DNA of 64,000 nt from Mycobacterium terramassiliense (GTDB lineage Bacteria; Actinomycetota; Actinomycetes; Mycobacteriales; Mycobacteriaceae), in the NCBI RefSeq assembly GCF_900157385.1, contig NZ_LT717699.1, positions 292,524 to 356,523 on the forward strand, written 5' to 3'. The position numbers and the translations under genes are program-made. The number at the start of each line of letters is the position of its first letter. Position 1 is the first letter of the stretch. The notes under the pieces are model-generated. The model saw only the letters and a program-made list of their open reading frames with translations. It was not told the origin of the DNA and searched no databases. This document shows, piece after piece, positions 58,771 to 64,000 of the stretch.

Positions 58771-60101
58771 GCGTCCACGCTAGCGCTCTCGCGATCACCG
58801 CGCCGCTCCCGCTCGGCCGTCAGCCACGCCGGGTCGATCCCGGAATCCAGCCGGTTCTCGGCCTTGGCGTCCAGATAGCGGAAGTACAGCACGGTGAACG
58901 CGACGATCAGCAGCAGCGACCAGCCGTAGGTGATCTTCAGGTAGTGCAGCGCGCGGCCATACCTCATGTAGCGGTAAATCAGCCAGTCGTCCAGCGCCAT
59001 GAAGCCGTAGATGCCCAGCCACGCCGGCCAATTGCGGATCAGCGAGTTGGGCAGCACCACGGTCATCAGGAACGGGAACAGCATCATCGAGTAGTAGCCC
59101 TGGGCCAGCGGCAGCACCAGCCAGGAACACAGCAGCAGCACGCCCGACGAGCTGGCGTACCAGAACAGCGGGTCGCGGGTGCGGTAGTGGCGGTACAGCA
59201 GCCACAACGCGGCGATCGCCAGCACGGTGAAGAGCACCCGCAGGAACACGATCAACCACGTGGGCAGCCCGAAGTACACGCCGTTGCCCTCGATCGAGCT
59301 GTTGAAATAGTCGCGGACGCCCCCGATGTAGGGCATCGTGCGGGTGACGAAGTCCATCGGGTCGCTGACCAACGGCCACGCGGCCGCGTTGATGGCGATC
59401 GGGACGACGACCGCGGGCACCAGCGTGCGCCACTGGCGGTTCAGCAGCGGCAGCAACAGCAGCGGCGCGAGCACCGGTTTGAGCGTCAGCGTGAGCCCGA
59501 TGACCAGGCCGGCCCACCACTGGTGCCCGACCTTGCCGTCCAGCAGCCAGCGCAGGAACAGCACCTCGGCCAGCAGCACGCAGCCGTTGATGTTGGTGAA
59601 CACCAGCGTGCTGGTCACGCTCTCGGTGCAGAACATGGCCAGCAGCAGCGCGGGCGCGGCCACCGAGGACAGCGTGAATTTGAACAGGCGCAGCAACAAA
59701 TACCAGGCCAGCAGGATGGCCACGGTGTTGATCAGGATGAACAGGTAGCGCGACGGCGTGAAGGACAGGTAGCCGAAGGGCGCCATCAGCAGCGTGCCAC
59801 CGGGCGGGTACAGGTAGTGCGGGTCGACGTAGTCGAAGTGCTCGTTGTAGATGTCCCAGCCGTGCCGGAAGTTCAGCACCGCGCGGTACACCGGTTTGAA
59901 GTCGTCGGTGATGTTGCCGTTGAGGGTGAGCACGATGCTGCGGTGCAGCACCGACATGATGGCCACCGGCCACAGCGCCGAGCGCAGTATCGTCGCGGTG
60001 CTCGGGGCGCCGGTGCGGGGACGAAAGGCGGCCAGGATCCCGTCGCGCAGGCCGGTTCGGGTCGAGTCAGCTGCGGTCACCAGCGCACCGTACACCGGCA
60101 C
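58767..60101 (-). CDS. aftC: Alpha-(1->3)-arabinofuranosyltransferase AftC
   Basis: A 444-residue GT-C glycosyltransferase of the inner membrane that uses decaprenylphosphoryl-arabinose to branch arabinogalactan and lipoarabinomannan. About ten transmembrane helices are visible. The first periplasmic loop has the catalytic Asp pair N-I-T-D-D-F-K-P-V-Y, followed by DYVDPHYLYPPGGTLLMAPFGYL. Later helices include LLLLPLLNRQW and SGVLLLCSWLVLPLAQGYYS. The C-terminus is cytosolic and charged. ATG 60101 is used; GTG 60080 is seven codons downstream. It overlaps msrB by four bases. Confidence 0.93.
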   Translation of the reverse strand: MPVYGALVTAADSTRTGLRDGILAAFRPRTGAPSTATILRSALWPVAIMSVLHRSIVLTLNGNITDDFKPVYRAVLNFRHGWDIYNEHFDYVDPHYLYPPGGTLLMAPFGYLSFTPSRYLFILINTVAILLAWYLLLRLFKFTLSSVAAPALLLAMFCTESVTSTLVFTNINGCVLLAEVLFLRWLLDGKVGHQWWAGLVIGLTLTLKPVLAPLLLLPLLNRQWRTLVPAVVVPIAINAAAWPLVSDPMDFVTRTMPYIGGVRDYFNSSIEGNGVYFGLPTWLIVFLRVLFTVLAIAALWLLYRHYRTRDPLFWYASSSGVLLLCSWLVLPLAQGYYSMMLFPFLMTVVLPNSLIRNWPAWLGIYGFMALDDWLIYRYMRYGRALHYLKITYGWSLLLIVAFTVLYFRYLDAKAENRLDSGIDPAWLTAERERRGDRESASVDA

Positions 60102-60114
60102 GAGCCGCGAAGTG

Positions 60115-61674
60115 TCAGGCGGGACAGTAGGTGTCGGTACCGGGCAGCTTGCCGCTGTTGAGGTAGCCGATCAGCGGCGGGACCGCACAGGGCGAGTAGA
60201 TGCTGGCGCCGTGACCGATGCCCTGCCACATCACCCGCTTGCTGGCCGCGTTGGCGTTGATGATGGTGGCCGCCGTCTGAGCGACCCCCTCGGTGCCGAC
60301 GATCGGGTCGTTCTGCACGCCCGACACCAGGACGTCGACCTTGAGGCTTTTCGGCGGGGCCGGCGGCGGGATCGTGGGCCAGTGCACGCATTTGACCAAG
60401 TTGAGTGCGGCGACGGTGCCGAACTGCGGATAGAGCTTGGCCCACGCCACGACCAGCTCGCGCACTCGGTCGGGGGTGGGGCGGTTGATGGCGTCACTGC
60501 AGGCGCTGACGAACTGGCCGTCCGAGTCGGTGACGGCGTACGCGTGGTTGATCAGGTTGTTCAGCTGGTTGGCGTCGCCGGAGCGGGCGGCGGCCAGCGC
60601 GTTGGCCAGGCTCGTCGTGGCGGCGACGCGGCCGCCGGACGGGAAGCCCAACGCGGTGGTGATGGCGTTGGCGACCCCGGCCACCGAGGCGCCACCGGGT
60701 CCCTTGCCGCCGCGCGCGTCGGCCAGCAGCGCGCTGACGGCGCCCTTCGGGTCGGGGCCCAGCGCGCAGTTGACGGCGACGCACTGGGCGGCGAACGCGT
60801 CGAGCGCGGCCTGCTGGCCCTTGACCTGTTGCTCGGCGGCCGCTTCGGCGTTGACGCCCAGGGCGATCGGGGAGTCGAGGATCAGCCGGGCGACCCGGTC
60901 GGGCCGCGACGCGGCGTAGGCCAGCGCCACCTGGGCGCCGTTGCCGACCCCGATCAGCGCGACCGCCGGCACGTCCCACAGCGTGCGCAGCCGCTCGAGG
61001 TCGGAGGCGGCGTGCGAATTGTCGTAGGAGGACGCCCCCGGGGCGACGGCGTCGGTGCAGTTCGTGGTGGCGGTGTTGGAGATGTCGGAGAGGTTGGCGA
61101 CCGGGTCGTCGCCCGCCTGGAATTGCGCCTGGTCGCGCATCGCCTGGCGGTCGAGCTGGTCGCGGCAGTCGATGGGGCTCGACATGCCCAGGCCGCGCCG
61201 GTCCACGGCGACGACGGGGTGGGTTTGCAGCACGTCGCTGCCCGCCCGGGCCAGCCACACGGGCAACTGTGTGGACGACGGCAGGTCCGAGCCGGTGGTG
61301 AGGACGAGCGGTCCCGCGTCGCGCGGCGTCTGGTTCGAGCGGGCGCGCACCACTCCGATGGTCAGGCTTCCGCCCTGGCCGTTGACGGGGTCGAGGTCGC
61401 TGTCGTAGGTCGCGCAATCCAGCTGCACGCCCGGCGCCGCGGGGACGGCCGCGTCGGAAAAGACCTTCGACGTGCAGTCGCGCCAGGCCAGGTCGTTCTT
61501 GGGCGCCGCGATCGGCGGCGGACCGCTGGGGGGCGGCTTGCTCGGGGCCACGCCCTGCGGGCGGGCGCCGGAGTCGGTCGCGAAGCGCGGGTCCGCGGCC
61601 AGGCCGGGAACGCAGCCGGCCACCAGCGCGGTCACCGCGAGCAGCACCGTGGCCGATGCGATCTGCCGCCTCAT
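60115..61674 (-). CDS. TAP-like alpha/beta hydrolase lipoprotein (Rv2672 type), nucleophile Ser apparently absent
   Basis: A 519-residue exported protein. MRRQIASATVLLAVTALVAGC is a lipoprotein signal (lipobox V-A-G-C). It resembles Streptomyces tripeptidyl aminopeptidases: LVLTTGSDLPSSTQLPVWLA, VVAVDRRGLGMSSPIDC, LERLRTLWDVPAVALIGVGNGAQVALAYAASRPDRVARLILDSP, and a C-terminal TAP domain with VSGVQNDPIVGTEGVA (Asp) and GIGHGASIYSPC (His). The nucleophile elbow reads G-V-G-N-G, with Gly where Ser is expected, so it may lack peptidase activity. ATG 61674 is chosen for the signal; upstream in-frame sequence belongs to the reductase gene's other strand frame. Confidence 0.82.
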   Translation of the reverse strand: MRRQIASATVLLAVTALVAGCVPGLAADPRFATDSGARPQGVAPSKPPPSGPPPIAAPKNDLAWRDCTSKVFSDAAVPAAPGVQLDCATYDSDLDPVNGQGGSLTIGVVRARSNQTPRDAGPLVLTTGSDLPSSTQLPVWLARAGSDVLQTHPVVAVDRRGLGMSSPIDCRDQLDRQAMRDQAQFQAGDDPVANLSDISNTATTNCTDAVAPGASSYDNSHAASDLERLRTLWDVPAVALIGVGNGAQVALAYAASRPDRVARLILDSPIALGVNAEAAAEQQVKGQQAALDAFAAQCVAVNCALGPDPKGAVSALLADARGGKGPGGASVAGVANAITTALGFPSGGRVAATTSLANALAAARSGDANQLNNLINHAYAVTDSDGQFVSACSDAINRPTPDRVRELVVAWAKLYPQFGTVAALNLVKCVHWPTIPPPAPPKSLKVDVLVSGVQNDPIVGTEGVAQTAATIINANAASKRVMWQGIGHGASIYSPCAVPPLIGYLNSGKLPGTDTYCPA

Positions 61675-61688
61675 GCCGACCACAGTAG

Positions 61689-62432
61689 CTAGGCCTTGAC
61701 GTAGCGGCCGTAAAGGTAGCCGGCCTCGTCGGTGAGCAGGTGGGCACGGCGCATCCGGGTCATCGCCTGGGCCGGGCCCGCCGCGATGCGCCGCGCCAGC
61801 CCGCCGACGAGATACGGCGCGATCGTCAGGCACAGCTCGTCGAGCAGGTCGCGCTCGATGAACGCCCCGAGCAGCGTCGGTCCGCCCTCGGTCAGGATGT
61901 GGCGCATGCCGCGCGCCGCGAGCGCGCCCAGCAGGGCAACCTCGTCGACCTTGCCGGGATCGTCGCCGGAGCAGTCGACGACCTCGCACCGGTCCCCGAT
62001 GAGGCTTCGGGTCTCCTCGGCCACCGCCGCGCAGGTGAGCACCAGGGGCGGCACCTCGGTCCGGGTGAACACGGCCAGGTCCGGTTCGAGGCGACCCGAG
62101 CCGGTGACGACCGCCAGCGGCGGGACCTCGCTTTGCCCGCGGGCCTGCCGCTCCTGTCGCTGCGCGACGGCGAGCTGCGCGCCGGAGTATCCCTCGATGC
62201 GCACCGTGCCGGCGCCGACCACGATCACGTCGGCCAGTTCGCGCAGCAGGTTGAAGATGTGCCGGTCGCCCGGGCCGCCCATCGCGCCGCTGCTGCCGTC
62301 GGCGGTGGCGCCGCCGTCGAGGCTGGTGATGAAGTTCGCCCGCAGCCAGGTGCCGTCGCTGTCCGGATATCCGTAGAGCCGGGAAAGTTCGCCGTCGTCG
62401 AGGTCGCGGGCGGACCCGAGCAGCGTCAGCAT
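61689..62432 (-). CDS. ribD: RibD C-terminal / DHFR-like reductase (Rv2671 type)
   Basis: A 247-residue RibD_C (bifunctional deaminase-reductase C-terminal) domain protein without the deaminase half. Features are LRANFITSLDGGATADGSSGAM, FNLLRELADVIVVGAGTVRIEGYSG, GRLEPDLAVFTR and MRHILTEGGPTLLGAFIERDLLDELCLTIAP. The M. tuberculosis orthologue has dihydrofolate-reductase-like activity and confers p-aminosalicylate resistance when overexpressed. ATG 62432 is chosen; ATG 62468 is in frame but overlaps the divergent zapE start. Confidence 0.88.
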   Translation of the reverse strand: MLTLLGSARDLDDGELSRLYGYPDSDGTWLRANFITSLDGGATADGSSGAMGGPGDRHIFNLLRELADVIVVGAGTVRIEGYSGAQLAVAQRQERQARGQSEVPPLAVVTGSGRLEPDLAVFTRTEVPPLVLTCAAVAEETRSLIGDRCEVVDCSGDDPGKVDEVALLGALAARGMRHILTEGGPTLLGAFIERDLLDELCLTIAPYLVGGLARRIAAGPAQAMTRMRRAHLLTDEAGYLYGRYVKA

Positions 62433-62466
62433 GGCTTGATTGCAGCACGTCGCTACAGTTCGGTGC

Positions 62467-63528
62467 ATGCACGGGTCCACCTCTGCCGATGCGGCAGGCC
62501 CCGTGCCGCGGTTGGTGGACCGGCATCCGAGTGTGTCGCCGGAGCGACTCATCGCCCAATTGCGGCCGCCGCCAACGTTCGCCGACGTGAGCTTTGCCAG
62601 CTATCGCCCGGACCCGGCGGAGCCGACCCAGGCCGCCGCCGTCCAGGCCTGTCAGGACTTCTGCCGGCGGGCGGTCGAGCACCGGGCCGGCCGCCGCAAA
62701 CTGTTCGGAAGGCGGGCCGTGCTGCCCGGGGTCGGCCTCTACCTCGACGGCGGCTTCGGCGTGGGCAAGACACACCTGCTCGCCTCGGCCTATTACCAGC
62801 TGCCCGGCGGGGGACCGGAATCACCAACTCCCAAGGCGTTCGGCACCTTTGGTGAGCTCACCCAGCTCGCCGGCGTGTTCGGGTTCGTCGAATGCATTGA
62901 GATGCTGGCCGATTACACCGCGGTGTGCATCGACGAGTTCGAACTCGACGACCCCGGCAACACCACCCTCATCTCCCGGCTGCTGTCGTCGTTGGTCGAG
63001 CGGGGCGTGTCGGTGGCCGCGACCTCCAACACGCTGCCCGAGCAACTCGGCGAGGGCCGCTTCGCCGCCCAGGATTTTCTTCGCGAGATCCACACGCTGG
63101 CAAGCATTTTCACCACCGTGCGAATCGAGGGGCCCGACTACCGGCACCGCGGCCTGCCGCCGGCGCCGCAGCCGCCGTCCGACGAGGAGGTGGCTGCGCG
63201 CGCGGCACGGGTCGACGGGGCGACGCTGGACGACTTCGACGCGCTGTGCGCGCACCTGGCCACCATGCACCCGTCGCGGTACCTGGCGCTGATCGAGGGC
63301 GTGACGGCGGTGTTCGTCACCGGCGTGCACGCCATCGACGACCAGAACGTCGCGCTGCGGTTGGTGTCGCTGACCGACCGGCTCTATGACGCCGGCATCC
63401 CGGTGGTGGCCTCGGGCGCCAAGCTGGACAGCATCTTCAGCGAGGAGATGCTGGCGGGCGGCTATCGAAAAAAGTATCTGCGGGCGACGTCACGGCTGGT
63501 GGCGCTGACCCGAGCTCGCGAACCATGA
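62467..63528 (+). CDS. zapE: Cell division ATPase ZapE / AFG1-like
   Basis: A 353-residue AFG1-family P-loop ATPase, linked to cell division under stress in E. coli. Walker A is LDGGFGVGKTHLLAS near residue 105, Walker B is AVCIDEFELDDPGN, and sensor 1 follows at SVAATSNTLPEQL. The C-terminal region is LISRLLSSLVERGVSVAA and the helix ending SEEMLAGGYRKKYLRATSRL. ATG 62467 is the start; the frame opens at 62440. Its last ~90 bases overlap the 3' end of the convergent acetyltransferase gene. Confidence 0.92.
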   Translation: MHGSTSADAAGPVPRLVDRHPSVSPERLIAQLRPPPTFADVSFASYRPDPAEPTQAAAVQACQDFCRRAVEHRAGRRKLFGRRAVLPGVGLYLDGGFGVGKTHLLASAYYQLPGGGPESPTPKAFGTFGELTQLAGVFGFVECIEMLADYTAVCIDEFELDDPGNTTLISRLLSSLVERGVSVAATSNTLPEQLGEGRFAAQDFLREIHTLASIFTTVRIEGPDYRHRGLPPAPQPPSDEEVAARAARVDGATLDDFDALCAHLATMHPSRYLALIEGVTAVFVTGVHAIDDQNVALRLVSLTDRLYDAGIPVVASGAKLDSIFSEEMLAGGYRKKYLRATSRLVALTRAREP

Positions 63529-64000
63529 GGTAATCGTTCTCGGTACGGCTGCCCACCCGAAAGGTCCTGGTGCCGCTGATCGTAAAACCGCTCTTGGCGT
63601 AAAAGCGTTGTGCGCGTTGATTCGCCTGGTTGACGCCCAGCCACACGCGCCGCGCGCCCCACCCCTCGGCCGTGGCCAGTGCCAGCTCCATCAGCGCCCC
63701 CGAGACCCCGCCGCCGTGATGCTCGGCCAGCACGTAGATCTTTGACAGCTCGGCGGCGTCGTCGGTCGCGTCACGAATGAGCATGGCGTAGCCGATGATT
63801 CGGCCGCCCCGCGCCGCGGTGATGACCGCGCGGTCCGGATCGGCCAGGTAGTCGGCGAAACGCTCCGCCGACAGGTTGGCGTCAATGAACGACGCGATGT
63901 CTTCGGGAGCCGTCGCGGGCGGGCAGGCCAGCGGAAAGGTTTGCGCCGCAACGGCGGCCAGCTCCCCGGCGTCGACCGAGCCCGTCGCGAGCGTCAGAGA
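63437..64000 (-). CDS. GNAT-family acetyltransferase (Rv2669 type), 5' end outside window
   Basis: The frame is open to the window edge, giving about 187 codons without a start. The GNAT fold is clear: AVITAARGGRIIGYAMLIRD (strands 3-4), ELSKIYVLAEHHGGGVSGALMELALATAEGWGARRVWLGVNQANQRAQRFYAKSGF (motif A, Q/RxxGxG/A region, then motif B) and TRTFRVGSRTENDYLMVREL at the end. The substrate is unknown. Its 3' extension past MVREL reads through another ~24 residues inside zapE, which may be a longer, lineage-specific tail. Confidence 0.83.
   Translation of the reverse strand, partial: SLTLATGSVDAGELAAVAAQTFPLACPPATAPEDIASFIDANLSAERFADYLADPDRAVITAARGGRIIGYAMLIRDATDDAAELSKIYVLAEHHGGGVSGALMELALATAEGWGARRVWLGVNQANQRAQRFYAKSGFTISGTRTFRVGSRTENDYLMVRELGSAPPAVTSPADTFFDSRPPASPR

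Noticed and set aside
60115..62775. Single 886-residue protein spanning the lipoprotein and the ribD region
   Set aside because: The upstream half is off-frame to the real RibD-like protein; a lipoprotein signal starts at 61674.

Overview
The window is GC-rich, non-tuberculous mycobacterial chromosome, most like the Mycobacterium avium complex. Gene order follows, almost gene for gene, the M. tuberculosis segment Rv2739c to Rv2669, read in the opposite direction. This rests on recognising the proteins and on the known M. tuberculosis map; no database was searched. recA has no intein, unlike M. tuberculosis and M. leprae. Several M. tuberculosis genes are missing (the TerC-type Rv2723, the Rv2686c-Rv2688c ABC transporter, one of two ArsB-type permeases), and several genes are extra.

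Layout. 1-7.4 kb: partial glycosyltransferase, DUF3046, a B12-riboswitch-controlled FhuF-like iron-sulfur protein, recA-recX, miaB, membrane protein, DUF349 protein. 7.9-12.9 kb: DMT-type membrane protein, LigB-like protein, miaA, dapF, hflX. 13-16.7 kb: fadE20 behind a TetR-type palindrome, then a surface LGFP-repeat protein. 16.7-19.3 kb: the SOS pair lexA / chiZ (Rv2719c), nrdR and a nitrobindin. 19.3-27.5 kb: PhzF-like isomerase, alpha/beta hydrolase, PAC2 protein, an extra trypsin-like lipoprotein, sthA, DUF4192, ideR, sigB. 27.6-37.2 kb: small conserved proteins, BrkB-like membrane protein, DUF952, RidA-like protein, an inserted SnoaL-like gene and a large FAD/NAD(P)-TPR fusion gene, sigA, ppgK, suhB. 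37.2-46.7 kb: Cei, DUF4193 behind a CRP palindrome, DUF3093, dut, DUF3710, hydrolase, OB-fold protein, DUF3159, the TrkA pair ceoC/ceoB, APC permease, RNA methyltransferase. 46.7-52.5 kb: ArsB-type permease, CBS protein, dxs, RNase D-like protein, DUF3000. 52.5-57.3 kb: echA15 and the coproporphyrin-branch heme operon hemE-hemY-hemQ plus a methyltransferase. 57.3-64 kb: a broken AbiEi/DUF559-type gene between 57-bp inverted repeats, msrB, aftC, a TAP-like lipoprotein, ribD-like reductase, zapE, partial GNAT.

Two themes link the genes. The first is stress and DNA-damage control: recA carries both a LexA box and a RecA-NDp (PafBC-type) promoter, lexA has its own box, chiZ has a RecA-NDp-like promoter and repeated half boxes, and sigB has an ECF/SigE-type promoter beside sigA and ideR. 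The second is cofactor metabolism: heme, isoprenoid precursors, lysine/DAP, and a cobalamin-sensing leader on an iron-sulfur protein.

The least conventional features are the B12 riboswitch on the FhuF-like gene divergent from recA, the inverted-repeat-bounded DUF559 cassette killed by one in-frame TGA, the FAD/TPR fusion gene, and a 66-bp tandem duplication that copied the stop codon of ceoC.
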